DNA of 64,000 bases from Allobosea robiniae (GCF_900102525.1 NZ_FNBZ01000010.1:1-64000); one strand, 5' to 3'; positions 41,919-52,050 are shown, counted from the stretch's first letter. The notes: generated by a model not told the origin, from the sequence alone. Program-made: numbers and translations.

Positions 41919-43306
41919 CAGCCAGCTCTCTTCAGATGGTAGGATTTCGGACGGGTGAGGTTGTGGAAGCCGATGACCGAGAGCGAGCCGCCCCGCCCGG
42001 TCTCCTTGACGCCCGTCCAGCACAGGGCCGGGTCGAGATAATCGGCGCGGTTCATGAAGACCGTGCCGGTTTCGAGACCCTCGCCCAGCCGCGCGGCGCG
42101 CTCGGCATCGCCGGTCCAGAGCGAGACGGTGAGGCCGTATTTGGAATCGTTCATCAGCGCGAGGGCTTGCGCATCATCGTGCACCTTCATGATGCCGACG
42201 GCCGGGCCGAAGGTCTCCTCGCGCATGATCGTCATGGAGTGGTCGACATCGACCAGGACCTGCGGGGCGAGATAGGCGCCGCCATCGTCCTGCGGGAACA
42301 GCTTCGGATCGACCAGAGCTCTTGCGCCCTTCGCGGTTGCCTCGGCAATCTGCTCGCGGACGACCTGCGCGAAGCGCCTATGGGCCATCGGCCCGAGCGA
42401 GGTCTCGGGATCGAGCGGGTTGCCGAGCCGGTAGTTCGAGACCCAGGCGACCGATTTCTCGACGAAGGAATCGTAGAGGCTCTCATGCACATAGATGCGC
42501 TCGATGCCGCAGCAGCACTGCCCGGAATTGAAGGTCGCGCCGTCCATCAGCGTATCGACCGCCTTGTCGAGATCGGCGTCCTCCATGACATAGCCGGGAT
42601 CCTTGCCGCCGAGCTCCAGCCCGATCCCGGTGAAGGTGCCGGCGGCGGCGCGCTCGATCGCCTGCCCGCCCGCCACCGAGCCGGTGAAATTGATGAAGTC
42701 GAACTGCTTGTCGGCGATCAGGCGCGACGAGGTCTCATGGTCGAGGAAGACATTGGCGAAGACCTCTTCCGGCACGCCGGCCTCGTGGAAGGCTCGCGCC
42801 AATCGCTCGCCGGTGAGCAGCGTCTGGCTGGCATGTTTGAGGATGACCGCATTGCCGGCGATCAACGCCGGCGCGACCGAGTTGATCGCGGTCATATAGG
42901 GGTAGTTCCACGGCGCGATCACGAAGACGACGCCATGCGGCTCGCGCGCGATGAAGCGCTTGAAGGCGGCGCTGTCCTCGATGAGAACAGGCGCCAACGC
43001 CTCGCCCGCGATCGAGGCCATGTAATTCGAGCGCTCGTTGAAGCCCTTGAACTCGCCGCCGTATTTCACCGGCCGGCCCATCTGCCAGGCGAGCTCGGTC
43101 ACGACTGCCTCGCCCATCTCGTTGAGCCGCGCGACACCCTTGAGCACCAGCGCGATGCGCTCGTCGAGCGGGCGCTTCGCCCAGGTCTTCTGCGCCTTGC
43201 GGGCGCGGGCGACCACGGCCTTGGCCTCGTCGAGGCTCAAGGCCGGCCGCTCGGCATAGACCGAGCCGTCCACCGGCGACACGCATCGGATCATCGTCAT
43301 CGTCAC
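41918..43306 (-). CDS. Aldehyde dehydrogenase family protein
   Basis: 462 residues. NAD(P)+-dependent ALDH fold with the catalytic Glu in LELGGKDPGYV and the catalytic Cys in FNSGQCCCGIERIYV, where three cysteines follow in a row. PWNYPYMTAIN is the substrate-tunnel motif. It oxidises the aldehyde made by a neighbouring oxidase or alcohol dehydrogenase. Coupled by TGATG to the iron ADH. Confidence 0.9.
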   Translation of the reverse strand: MTMTMIRCVSPVDGSVYAERPALSLDEAKAVVARARKAQKTWAKRPLDERIALVLKGVARLNEMGEAVVTELAWQMGRPVKYGGEFKGFNERSNYMASIAGEALAPVLIEDSAAFKRFIAREPHGVVFVIAPWNYPYMTAINSVAPALIAGNAVILKHASQTLLTGERLARAFHEAGVPEEVFANVFLDHETSSRLIADKQFDFINFTGSVAGGQAIERAAAGTFTGIGLELGGKDPGYVMEDADLDKAVDTLMDGATFNSGQCCCGIERIYVHESLYDSFVEKSVAWVSNYRLGNPLDPETSLGPMAHRRFAQVVREQIAEATAKGARALVDPKLFPQDDGGAYLAPQVLVDVDHSMTIMREETFGPAVGIMKVHDDAQALALMNDSKYGLTVSLWTGDAERAARLGEGLETGTVFMNRADYLDPALCWTGVKETGRGGSLSVIGFHNLTRPKSYHLKRAG

Positions 43307-43348
43307 TATCCGTCTGGCTGAAGTCGATTCCTGGAGGGTAGAGCCGGA

Positions 43349-44725
43349 TCAGGCGCGTTCGAAGCCGCGTTTCACTTCCCAATCGGTGATCCGGCGATCG
43401 TATTCCTCCTGCTCCCATTCGGCGGCGCGGACATAGTGGTCGATCACCTCGTCGCCGAAGGCCTTGCGCAGCATCGCCGAACCCTTCAGCGCCACGGTCG
43501 CGTCACGCAGGGTCTTCGGAATCTCGCGGATATCCCGGCCGCCATAGGCATCGCCGACGAAGGCCTCTTCCAGCTCCATCTTCTTCTCGATGCCGTCGAG
43601 ACCGGCCGCGAGCAGCGCCGCCATAGCGAGATAGGGGTTGAGGTCCGAGCCGCCGACCCGGCATTCGATGCGAATGCCCTTGGTGCCGGCGCCACAGAGC
43701 CGGTAGCCGGCGGTGCGATTATCGGCACTCCAGATCGCCTTGGTTGGCGCGAAGGTGCCGGCGACGAAGCGCTTGTAGGAGTTGATATAGGGCGCGAGGA
43801 AGCCGGTGATGTCGGAGGCATGGGCCAGCAGCCCCGCCACATAGTTCCGCATCAGCGGCGACATGCCGTGCTGCGCCTGCGCATCGAGGAAATGCGGGGT
43901 CTTGCCGTCGGCGCTCCAGAGCGACTGGTGGATATGCGAGGAGGAGCCCGCATGCGCGTTGCTCCACTTGGCGAGGAAGGTGATCGACTTGCCCTGCGCC
44001 CAGGCAATCTCCTTGCAGGCGTTCTTGATGATCGCGTGCCGGTCCGCCATCGTCAGCGCATCGGCATAGCGGACATTGATCTCCTCCTGCCCGGCCGAAG
44101 CCTCGCCCTTGGAGTTCTCGACCGGGATGCCGGCGCCCTGCAAGCCGTTGCGGATCGCTCGCATCACCGCCTCTTCCTTGGTCGTCTGGAAGATGTGGTA
44201 ATCCTCGTTGTAGCTGCTCGCGGTCTTGAGGTCGCGATAGCCGCTGGCGCAGGCGTTCTCGTAGCTCTGGTCGAACAGGAAGAATTCCAGTTCGGTCGCC
44301 ATATAGGCCTTGAGGCCCATCGCCTCGAGCCGCCTGACCTGCTTCTTGAGCACCGCGCGGGGCGAATGCGGGATGTCATGGCCGTGATGGTCGAGCACGT
44401 CGCAGAGGACGAGCGCCGTGCCTTCGAGCCAGGGCACGCGGCACAAGGTCGAGAGGTCCGGCTTCATCGTATAGTCGCCATAGCCGGCGGCCCAGCTCGT
44501 CGCCGCATAGCCGGCTACGGTTTCCATCTCCATGTCGGTGGCCAACAGGTAGTTGCAGCTATGTGTCTCGTGATGCCCGCTTTCGAGGAAGAAGGCGGCA
44601 TGGAAGCGCTTGCCCATCAGGCGACCCTGCATGTCGACGAGGCAGGCGAGCACGGTATCGATCCGGCCGGCCGCGACATCCTCTTTCAGAGCGTCGAACG
44701 TGTAGGCTTCAGTCATGCCGGTCAT
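43349..44725 (-). CDS. Glutamine synthetase-like gamma-glutamylating enzyme (PuuA-type)
   Basis: 458 residues from the ATG at 44725, which has GGAG just upstream; other in-frame ATGs exist at 44716 and 44749. GS-family features: GLKAYMATELEFFLFDQ, GEASAGQEEINVRY, SSSHIHQSLW and ECRVGGSDLNPYLAMAALLAAGLDG. The pattern matches GlnA-like enzymes such as PuuA that glutamylate amines, rather than true GlnA. With the PuuB-like oxidase (50752) and aldehyde dehydrogenases it would make a gamma-glutamylated-amine pathway. Which amine is used is not shown. Confidence 0.85.
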   Translation of the reverse strand: MTGMTEAYTFDALKEDVAAGRIDTVLACLVDMQGRLMGKRFHAAFFLESGHHETHSCNYLLATDMEMETVAGYAATSWAAGYGDYTMKPDLSTLCRVPWLEGTALVLCDVLDHHGHDIPHSPRAVLKKQVRRLEAMGLKAYMATELEFFLFDQSYENACASGYRDLKTASSYNEDYHIFQTTKEEAVMRAIRNGLQGAGIPVENSKGEASAGQEEINVRYADALTMADRHAIIKNACKEIAWAQGKSITFLAKWSNAHAGSSSHIHQSLWSADGKTPHFLDAQAQHGMSPLMRNYVAGLLAHASDITGFLAPYINSYKRFVAGTFAPTKAIWSADNRTAGYRLCGAGTKGIRIECRVGGSDLNPYLAMAALLAAGLDGIEKKMELEEAFVGDAYGGRDIREIPKTLRDATVALKGSAMLRKAFGDEVIDHYVRAAEWEQEEYDRRITDWEVKRGFERA

Positions 44726-44756
44726 CCATCTCCGATGCGCGATCTTCACACGGGAA

Positions 44757-44783
44757 TGCGGCCGGCGGAATAGCCGGCTCGCA
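44757..44783 (-). repeat. Hairpin in the GMC-oxidoreductase to GS-like spacer
   Basis: TGCGGCCGGC and GCCGGC-T-CGCA pair over about 10 bp with one bulge around a 6-base loop. It lies in the 91-base gap between two genes of the same direction and may attenuate or process the transcript. No T-tract. Confidence 0.35.
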
Positions 44784-44816
44784 TCCTGCCGCCTGAATAT
44801 TCAAAGAGATTTGGCT

Positions 44817-46454
44817 TCACCCGGCGGCCATCAATTCCGAGGCGCGCTCTCCGACCATCATGGCCGGGGCGTTGATGTTGCCGGAGGGTATCGTCGGGAA
44901 GATCGAGGCATCGACGACGCGCAAGCGCTCGATCCCGTGCACCCGCAATGTGGCGTCGACGACGGCGTCGCTGGCGTCAGGCCCCATCCGGCAGGTCCCG
45001 CAGGGGTGGAAGACGGAATAGGCATTTGCCCGGATGGCGGCGACATTGGCCGCATCGTTGACGGCTTCCGGCCCCGGCCGGATTGCGGCATCGATCACGG
45101 CGGAGAGCGTCGGCGTTGCGGCCAAGCGGTGCAGGAAGCGCGCGCCCTCCAGCAGGATGCGGAGGTCCTCGGGCTCTGAGAGGTAGTTCGGCGCGATCTC
45201 CGGCGCGACAAGCGGATCGGGCGAGCGGATCGCGACATGGCCGCGGCTCAAGGGCCGGCAGGGCGAGACGCTCAGGCTGAAGCCCGGAAACGGATCGGGC
45301 TTCATCAGGGCGCGCACGCCGGGCTCAGCGCGCTCATAGCTCAGCGGCGAGAAATAGAGCTGCATATCCGGACGCGTCAGCTCCGGCTTTGTGCGGTAGA
45401 AGCCGCCGCCCTGGTTGACGCTGAGCGAGAGCGGCCCGCGCCGCCGCAGCAGATAGTTTGCGGCCATGCCGATGCGGGCCGGCCAGGAGAGCAGCGCATC
45501 GTTCAGGCTCGGCCGCTTCGAGCGATAGACATGGTCGTAGCAGAGATGGTCCTGCAGGTTGCGGCCGACCGCCGGCTGGTCGAGCAACGGCGTGATGCCG
45601 TGCTGCTTCAAGAGCTCTGCCGGGCCGATGCCCGAGAGCTGGAGCAATTGCGGCGAGTTGAACGCGCCGCCGGAGAGGACGACCTCCCTGCGGGCTCCGA
45701 AGCGCAGGGTCTCGCCGCCGCGTTGCGCCTCGACGCCGACGGCGCGCCGCCCGTCGAACAGGATGCGCGTCACCTGCATGCCGGTTTCGAGCTTCACGCG
45801 TTCGCGCCGCCGGGCCGGATGCAGGAAGGCCCGGGCCGCTGACTCGCGTCGCCCGCCGCGCGTGGTGATCTGGTAGAAGCCGGCGCCCTCGCTGGTCGCG
45901 CCGTTCAGGTCGGGGTTGAAGCGCAGGCCCGCTTCGCCGGCCGCCCGGACGAAAAGCGGCGTCAGCGGATGGACTTCAGCGGCGACGTTCTCGACATGGA
46001 GAGGCCCCCCAGCGCCATGCCAGAGGGACGCGCCCAGTGCGTGGTCCTCCATGCGCTTATAGGCGGCGAGCACTTCGGCCCAGCCCCAGCCGGGATTGCC
46101 GAGCCGCTTCCACTCGTCGAAATCCTCGGCCTGGCCACGGGCATAGACCATCGCGTTGATCGCGCTGGAGCCGCCGACGACCTTGCCGCGCGGCTGATAG
46201 ATCTCCCGCCCGCCCAGCTCGGCTTGCGGCGTGGTCCGGTACATCCAGTTTATGCGGCGATGGTAGAAGGTCTTGCCGTAGCCGATCGGCAGATGGACCC
46301 AGGGACTGAGATCGCGCGGCCCGGCCTCGATCACCAGGATCGAGCCTTGGCCGGCTTCGGCAAGCCGCCCGGCCAGCACGCAGCCGGCCGAACCCGCGCC
46401 GACGATGATCACGTCCCATTCCGTCAAGATGCTCTCACCCAGCCAGCCCGACAC
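44817..46454 (-). CDS. GMC-family oxidoreductase (choline/alcohol dehydrogenase type)
   Basis: 545 residues. The N-terminal FAD motif is DVIIVGAGSAGCVLAGRL, followed by GKVVGGSSAINAMVYARG (GMC signature 1). The C-terminus has HPCGTCRMG and the active-site region VVDASIFPTIPSGNINAP. Family members oxidise choline and other alcohols. Starts 5 bases after the MocR stop, so the regulator leads its operon. Role in amino-alcohol oxidation is inferred from the neighbours. Confidence 0.9.
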   Translation of the reverse strand: MSGWLGESILTEWDVIIVGAGSAGCVLAGRLAEAGQGSILVIEAGPRDLSPWVHLPIGYGKTFYHRRINWMYRTTPQAELGGREIYQPRGKVVGGSSAINAMVYARGQAEDFDEWKRLGNPGWGWAEVLAAYKRMEDHALGASLWHGAGGPLHVENVAAEVHPLTPLFVRAAGEAGLRFNPDLNGATSEGAGFYQITTRGGRRESAARAFLHPARRRERVKLETGMQVTRILFDGRRAVGVEAQRGGETLRFGARREVVLSGGAFNSPQLLQLSGIGPAELLKQHGITPLLDQPAVGRNLQDHLCYDHVYRSKRPSLNDALLSWPARIGMAANYLLRRRGPLSLSVNQGGGFYRTKPELTRPDMQLYFSPLSYERAEPGVRALMKPDPFPGFSLSVSPCRPLSRGHVAIRSPDPLVAPEIAPNYLSEPEDLRILLEGARFLHRLAATPTLSAVIDAAIRPGPEAVNDAANVAAIRANAYSVFHPCGTCRMGPDASDAVVDATLRVHGIERLRVVDASIFPTIPSGNINAPAMMVGERASELMAAG

Positions 46455-46459
46455 GATTC

Positions 46460-48001
46460 CTAAGCAGAATTGGGCTTCCCGCTAAGGGCCATTCCCGCCG
46501 AAGCGCCAGTCCATTCGCCGCCCGCCATGAGGTCGTCGATGGCGCGGCGCAGATCGAGCACGCCGGTCTTGATCTCGGCCGGCGTGAAGCCGCTGAAGCC
46601 GAGTACGAGCCCGTCCCGAGCCACAGGTTCGAGGCAGAAGCGGCTGATCGGCGCGACCGTCACGCCGCGCCGGGCCGCTGCTTGCGTCAGCGCGACGGCG
46701 TCGAGCCCGCCGCGGAGATAGGCGATGGTGTGCATGCCGGTCTGGGTCGGAACCACCTCCAGATCAGACGCCAGATGCTCCCGCGCCGCATCTTCCAAAG
46801 CCTGATAGCGCTCCTGGTAGAGCTTGCGCATGCGACGCACATGCGTCGCGAAATGTCCCTCGACGATGAAATCGGCGACGATCCCCTGCAACGCCGTCGG
46901 AACGCCGGGCGAGAAGGCCTCCAGGCAGATGCCGATCTGCTCGACCAGATGCGGCGGCGCGACGAGGAAGCCGAGCCGCAGCGACGGGAACAGCGTCTTC
47001 GAGAAGGTCCCGACATAGATGACCCGACCGCTGCGATCGATGCTGGTCAGTGTCGCCATCGGCGCGCCCTGGAAGCAGAACTCGCCGTCCCAGTCGTCCT
47101 CGATGATCCAGGCGCCGCTGGCCTCGGCGGCTTCCAGCAGGGCGAGCCGCCGCTCCAGGCTCATCTTGGCGCCGAGCGGCTGCTGATGCGCCGGCGTCAC
47201 GAAGGCGAGCCGGAATTCGGGCGCGCGGCGCAGGCCTTCCTCGACCACGAGCCCGGCTTCATCGACCGGGACGGGCACGATCTCGACGCCCGACTGGATC
47301 ATGCTGTTGCGCGCGCCGATCGCGCCGGGGTCCTCGAACCAGACCGTGTCGCCGGGGTCGAGCAGCGTCGCCGCGATGAGCTGGAAAGCCTGCTGCGCGC
47401 CGGCCACCACGAAGACCTGCTGCCATTCGCAGGCGATGCCGCGATTGAGCCTGAGATGCGCGGCGATGGCCTGGCGCAAGCCGCGCTCGCCATGCGGATC
47501 GGGATAGCCGAGCACCTGATGGCGCGGCTTGCGCCAGTGCTTGCCCGAAAGCCTGGCCCATTGCGCCATCGGGAAGGCGTCGAAGGCCGGCATCGCGGTG
47601 GTGAAGGCGCGAGGCTGGTGCGGCAGGCGCGTGCCGAACAGCTTTGACGCCGTGTTCATCGCCTGCGCCAGCTTGACCCGCGCCGTCGGCGCGGCGGTCG
47701 CCGTAGCGGCCGGGGCAGGGCGCTCGTTCGCCAGTGCCTGGCTGACATAGGTGCCGGAGCCGACGCGCGTCTCGATCAGCCCTTCCGCCGCAAGCCGCTC
47801 GAAGCTCTCGACGATGGTGGTGCGGGCGACCTTGAATTCCTGCGCCAGCGTACGCGTCGCCGGCAGGCGCTCGCCGACCTTGAGCGTGCCCCCGAGGATC
47901 AGCTCGCGCAGGCCCGCACAAATCTGGACGCTGAGCCCATGCTCGCCCTCGCGATCCAGCACGATCGACTGGAGCAGGGCGCCTTCCTCGCGTTTGACCA
48001 T
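46460..48001 (-). CDS. MocR/PdxR-type PLP-dependent transcriptional regulator
   Basis: 513 residues. A GntR winged helix (about 20-85: GLRELILGGTLKVGERLPAT, VARTTIVESFERLAAEGLIE) is fused to an aminotransferase-fold domain whose PLP lysine is in YVGTFSKTLFPSLRLGF. MocR proteins use PLP or its amino-acid adduct as effector and often control polyamine, GABA or taurine pathways. It is divergent from the enolase-like gene, with operator-like repeats between. Confidence 0.92.
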   Translation of the reverse strand: MVKREEGALLQSIVLDREGEHGLSVQICAGLRELILGGTLKVGERLPATRTLAQEFKVARTTIVESFERLAAEGLIETRVGSGTYVSQALANERPAPAATATAAPTARVKLAQAMNTASKLFGTRLPHQPRAFTTAMPAFDAFPMAQWARLSGKHWRKPRHQVLGYPDPHGERGLRQAIAAHLRLNRGIACEWQQVFVVAGAQQAFQLIAATLLDPGDTVWFEDPGAIGARNSMIQSGVEIVPVPVDEAGLVVEEGLRRAPEFRLAFVTPAHQQPLGAKMSLERRLALLEAAEASGAWIIEDDWDGEFCFQGAPMATLTSIDRSGRVIYVGTFSKTLFPSLRLGFLVAPPHLVEQIGICLEAFSPGVPTALQGIVADFIVEGHFATHVRRMRKLYQERYQALEDAAREHLASDLEVVPTQTGMHTIAYLRGGLDAVALTQAAARRGVTVAPISRFCLEPVARDGLVLGFSGFTPAEIKTGVLDLRRAIDDLMAGGEWTGASAGMALSGKPNSA

Positions 48002-48134
48002 GATGCCTTGAGGGATAGTGGACTGTCGATTTGGCGAGAATGGACCTTGGGATCAGGCCAATTCAAGCCCCTTCTTGCGCCGAAGCTGCCCGCGGTTCTG
48101 TCGGGTGGCGCTCCCGAAACGGATAGCGGCAGCA
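48002..48134. promoter_or_regulatory. MocR/enolase divergent promoter region with operator-like element
   Basis: TGGAC at 48019-48023 is repeated 22 bases on as TGGACCTT at 48041-48048, then CCAATT at 48058-48063. The 22-base spacing is about two helical turns, as in MocR-type direct-repeat operators. The same architecture is present at 52061-52105. The resemblance to the TauR consensus CTGGACYTAA is from memory. No clean -35/-10 boxes are named. Confidence 0.55.
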
Positions 48135-49241
48135 ATGAAGATCACCCGGCTCGAAAGCTTCTCGACGCAGGACGTCGGCTTCGTCCGCGCCACATGCGAG
48201 GATGGCAGCCAGGGCTGGGGCCAGTTCTCGCCCTATCATGCCGACATCACCGCGACGGTCTTCCATCGGCAGGTCGCGCGCTGGGCGGTCGGCGAGAACG
48301 CCTTCGACATCGACGAATTGATCGCGACCATCGGCGAGCGCGAACACAAGTTCCCAGGCTCCTATCTCTGCCGTGCCATGACCGGACTCGACACGGCGTT
48401 GTGGGACCTGCGCGGGCGGATCGAGCGGAAAAGCGTCTGCGAACTGCTCGGCGGCGCGCCGCGACCCTTCCCGGTCTATGCCTCCAGCATGAAGCGCGGC
48501 GAGATCACGCCCGAAGCCGAGGCCGAGCGCTTCCTGCGCCTGCGCGATGCCCATGGCTACCGCGCTTTCAAGTTCCGGGTCGGGCGCGAATGCGGCCGCG
48601 ACATCGACGAATGGCCGGGCCGGACGGACGCGATCGTGCCGCAGATCAGGCGCGCGCTCGGCACTGAGGCGACGCTGCTCGTCGACGGCAACAGCGCCTA
48701 TTCGCCGGCAAAGGCCATTGCGGTCGGCAAGATGCTGCAGGATCACGGCATCGTCCATTTCGAGGAGCCCTGTCCCTATTGGGAGCATGCCTGGACGCGC
48801 GAGGTCCGCGAGGCGCTCGATCTCGATGTGACCGGCGGCGAGCAGGATTGCGACCTCGCGGTCTGGCGCGCGATGATCGATGGCCGGGTGGTCGACGTCG
48901 TGCAGCCGGACGTCTGCTATATCGGCGGCGTCGGGCGGATGCTGAAAGTGGCCCGCTGGGCCGAAGCCGCCGGCCTGCCGGTGACGCCGCATTCCGCGAA
49001 CCAGTCGCTGGTGACGGTGTTCACCCTGCACATCATGGGTGCGCTCGCCAATGCCGGCCCCTATGTCGAGTTCTCGATCGAGGGGCCGGATTATTACCCC
49101 TGGGAACAGGGCCTGCTGCGCAATCCGCCGCAGGCGCGCGACGGGATGGTCGCGATCCCCGACGGGCCAGGCTGGGGCGTCGAGATCGAGCCGTCCTGGC
49201 TCGCCAAGGCCGCCTATCAGGTCACGGAGATCGGCGCGTGA
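48135..49241 (+). CDS. Mandelate racemase/muconate lactonizing (enolase-superfamily) protein
   Basis: 368 residues from MKITRLESFS; a longer frame upstream lacks support. The enolase fold is seen in the N-terminal capping domain and the barrel metal ligands LLVDGNSAY (Asp), HFEEPCPYWE (Glu) and GGEQD (Glu). The second-strand base motif is KFR rather than the usual KxK, and VTPHSANQS may provide a general acid His. The likely reaction is dehydration or epimerisation of an acid. It overlaps the aldehyde dehydrogenase by GTGA. Confidence 0.85.
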   Translation: MKITRLESFSTQDVGFVRATCEDGSQGWGQFSPYHADITATVFHRQVARWAVGENAFDIDELIATIGEREHKFPGSYLCRAMTGLDTALWDLRGRIERKSVCELLGGAPRPFPVYASSMKRGEITPEAEAERFLRLRDAHGYRAFKFRVGRECGRDIDEWPGRTDAIVPQIRRALGTEATLLVDGNSAYSPAKAIAVGKMLQDHGIVHFEEPCPYWEHAWTREVREALDLDVTGGEQDCDLAVWRAMIDGRVVDVVQPDVCYIGGVGRMLKVARWAEAAGLPVTPHSANQSLVTVFTLHIMGALANAGPYVEFSIEGPDYYPWEQGLLRNPPQARDGMVAIPDGPGWGVEIEPSWLAKAAYQVTEIGA

Positions 49242-50731
49242 TCGTGGACCGTGCCGAGCTCGTCGCCGAGGCCATCAGGTCGGGCACGCTCGCCGGTCTG
49301 CCGGGCGGGCATTTCATCGATGGGCGCTTCGTCGAGTCCGTCTCAGGGCGACGGATGGAGAGCTTCGATCCCGGCCGGGGCAAGGCCTTCGCCACGGTCG
49401 CGGCCGGTGACGGCGCGGATATCGATCGCGCGGTCGCAGCCGCCCGCGCGGCCCTGTCCGGTCCATGGTCGCGTCTGAGCCCGGCTGCGCGCGGCGAGAT
49501 CCTGATGCGGGCGAGCCGCCTGATCGCCGAGCGCGCGGCCCGTTTCGCCGTGGTCGAGACCCTCGATTCCGGCAAGCGCCTTGCGGAAGCCGAGGGCGAT
49601 GTCGGCGGCGTCGTGAAGGCCTTCGCCTATTATGCCGGCGCGGCCGACAAGCTGCATGGCGACAGCATGCCGCTCGGCCCTGACCATGTCGGGCTGACGA
49701 TCGAGGAGCCGGTCGGCGTCGCCGCCCAGGTCGTGCCCTGGAACTATCCGCTCTCGACGGCGGCGCGCGGCATAGCTCCCGCGCTTGCAGCCGGCTGCAC
49801 GCTCGTAGTGAAGCCGGCCGAGCAGACGCCCTTCACGACGCTGATGCTGGCGGAATTGCTTGACGAGGCCGGCCTGCCCGCAGGCGTGCTCAACGTCGTT
49901 GCCGGCACCGGCACTGATGCAGGCGCTGCCCTCGTCGCCCATCCCGGCATCGACCACATCACTTTCACCGGCTCGGTCGCGACCGGACAGCGCGTGATGC
50001 GGGCCGCGGCCGAGCATGTCACCCGGCTCGTGCTCGAGCTCGGCGGCAAATCTCCCCTCGTCGTGCTCGCCGATTGCGATCTCGACGCGGCCGTGGCCGG
50101 CATCATGGAAGCGATCTTCGAGAATGCCGGGCAGATCTGCTCGGCCGGCTCGCGCCTGATCGTCGAGGAGGCGATTGCCGCCCCCTTGCTCGAACGCCTC
50201 GTCGCCAGCGCGCAGGCTTTGCGGCCGGGCCATGGCCTTGGCGATGCCGGGATCGGGCCGATCAATTCCCCGGCGCAGCTCGCGCGCGTCGCCGGCCATG
50301 TCGACCGCGCCCGCGCCGCCGGTAATCGCATTCTCACTGGTGGCGCGATCGTACCGCCCGAGGAATGCGGCGGCGGCTGGTTCTACCAGCCGACCATCGT
50401 GCTGGCTGATGGTCCGGACGATCCGCTGGTGCAGGAGGAAATCTTCGGCCCGGTGCTGACGGTGCAGGTCATTCCCGATTTCGAGGCGGCGATCGCAGCT
50501 GCGAATGCCACCTCCTATGCGCTGGTCGCCGGCATCTACACGCGCGATCACGCCAGGGCCTGGCGCTATGCACGGGCCGTCGATGCTGGGCAGGTCTATA
50601 TCAACGAGTTCTTCGCCGGTGGCATCGCGATGCCCTTCGGCGGCAACCGCAAATCCGGCTTCGGCCGCGCCAAGGGCATGGCGGGCTTGCGCTCCTATTG
50701 CAAGCTCAAGAGTGTGGTGGCGCGAATCTGA
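49238..50731 (+). CDS. Aldehyde dehydrogenase (PuuC/BetB-type)
   Basis: 497 residues from GTG at 49238, overlapping the enolase-like stop and with GGAG 8 bases upstream; a longer frame is a shadow. Catalytic Glu is in LELGGKSPLVV, Cys in NAGQICSAGSRLIV, and PWNYPLS marks the NAD+-binding tunnel. It would oxidise a gamma-glutamylaminoaldehyde or a betaine-like aldehyde to the acid; this is inference from context. Confidence 0.9.
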   Translation: MIVDRAELVAEAIRSGTLAGLPGGHFIDGRFVESVSGRRMESFDPGRGKAFATVAAGDGADIDRAVAAARAALSGPWSRLSPAARGEILMRASRLIAERAARFAVVETLDSGKRLAEAEGDVGGVVKAFAYYAGAADKLHGDSMPLGPDHVGLTIEEPVGVAAQVVPWNYPLSTAARGIAPALAAGCTLVVKPAEQTPFTTLMLAELLDEAGLPAGVLNVVAGTGTDAGAALVAHPGIDHITFTGSVATGQRVMRAAAEHVTRLVLELGGKSPLVVLADCDLDAAVAGIMEAIFENAGQICSAGSRLIVEEAIAAPLLERLVASAQALRPGHGLGDAGIGPINSPAQLARVAGHVDRARAAGNRILTGGAIVPPEECGGGWFYQPTIVLADGPDDPLVQEEIFGPVLTVQVIPDFEAAIAAANATSYALVAGIYTRDHARAWRYARAVDAGQVYINEFFAGGIAMPFGGNRKSGFGRAKGMAGLRSYCKLKSVVARI

Positions 50732-50751
50732 TCCGGGGGGATGACGCGATA

Positions 50752-52050
50752 ATGTCGAGCGATCTGTTCGCCAGTGATTTCAAGGCCGCGCCCTATTGGT
50801 GGGACGAGGTGCCTCGGCCCGAGCTGCCGCGCGCCGAGCCGCCGCAGCAAGCGGAAGTCGTCATCGTCGGCTCCGGCTATACCGGCTTGCAGGCTGCGCT
50901 CCAGACGGCACGGGGCGGGCGCCATACCGTCGTCCTCGATGCCGAAGCGGCGGGCTTCGGCTGCAGCACCCGCAATGGCGGCCAGATCTCGACCAGCGTG
51001 AAGCCGGGCTTCGACGAACTCGCCCGCCGCCATGGCCGGGAGCGCGCCTTCGCGATCATGCAGGAGGGCCGGAATTCGCTGCGCTATATCGGCGATTTCG
51101 TCCGTGACGAGGGGATCGATTGCGATTTCGGCGTCGTCGGCCGCTTCCATGCCGCGCATGCGCCCGGCAGATACGAGGAGCTGGCCCGCAGCGTCGGCAC
51201 CCAGCCGAAAGGGCTGGAAGTCGCCTGCCATGTCGTGCCGCGCTCCGAGCAGCGCTGCGAGATCGGCTCCGATCTCTACCATGGCGGCGTCGTCTACGAG
51301 AGCCATGCCTCGATCAATCCCGCCCGCTACCATCAGGGCCTGTTGCAGCGCGTCGTCGCCGCAGGCGCCGAACTCGTCCCGCATTGCCCGGCGACGGGGA
51401 TCGAGCGCATCGGGCAGGACTTTCTCGTCCAGACGCCGCGCGGAACGATCCGCACCCGCGACGTCGTCATCGCCACCAACGGCTATACCGGCCCGCTGAC
51501 CGGCTGGCTGCGTCGTCGCGTCATCCCGATCGGCAGCTATGTCATCGCGACCGAGGCGCTGGAGCCGGAACTGGTCGACAGGCTGATCCCGAAGAACCGC
51601 ATCGTCAGCGACACCCGCAAGGTCGTCTATTATTACCGGGCTTCGCCGGATCGGCGGCGCATCCTGTTCGGCGGCCGCGTCTCGCTGAGCGAGACCGATC
51701 CGCGCCGCAGCGGGCCGCTGCTGCATGGCGCGATGAGCCGGATTTTCCCGGAGCTCGCCAATCGCAAGATCAGCCATTCCTGGTGCGGCTTCGTGGCCTA
51801 CAGCTTCGACGAGCTGATGCATATCGGCCGCCATGACGGCACGCATTACGCCATGGGCTATTGCGGCTCCGGCGTCGGCATGGCGAGCTATCTCGGCATG
51901 CGGCTGGGCCAGCAGGTGCTCGGCCTTGCGGAAGGCAAGACCGCCTTCGACGGATTGCCCTTCCAGACGCGGCCCTTCTACAGCGGCAATCCCTGGTTCC
52001 TCGCGCCTTCGGTCCTCTACTACAGCTGGCGTGATCGTCTCGCGCGCTAA
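50752..52050 (+). CDS. FAD-dependent amine oxidase (PuuB/DAO-family)
   Basis: 432 residues from MSSDLFASDF, with GGGGGG upstream. The FAD motif is EVVIVGSGYTGLQAAL, then FGCSTRNGGQIS, typical of the D-amino-acid-oxidase-fold family including gamma-glutamylputrescine oxidase PuuB. The later GYCGSGVGMASYLG also fits. It would oxidise the glutamylated amine to an aldehyde. It is followed by the polyamine-type transporter. Confidence 0.87.
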   Translation: MSSDLFASDFKAAPYWWDEVPRPELPRAEPPQQAEVVIVGSGYTGLQAALQTARGGRHTVVLDAEAAGFGCSTRNGGQISTSVKPGFDELARRHGRERAFAIMQEGRNSLRYIGDFVRDEGIDCDFGVVGRFHAAHAPGRYEELARSVGTQPKGLEVACHVVPRSEQRCEIGSDLYHGGVVYESHASINPARYHQGLLQRVVAAGAELVPHCPATGIERIGQDFLVQTPRGTIRTRDVVIATNGYTGPLTGWLRRRVIPIGSYVIATEALEPELVDRLIPKNRIVSDTRKVVYYYRASPDRRRILFGGRVSLSETDPRRSGPLLHGAMSRIFPELANRKISHSWCGFVAYSFDELMHIGRHDGTHYAMGYCGSGVGMASYLGMRLGQQVLGLAEGKTAFDGLPFQTRPFYSGNPWFLAPSVLYYSWRDRLAR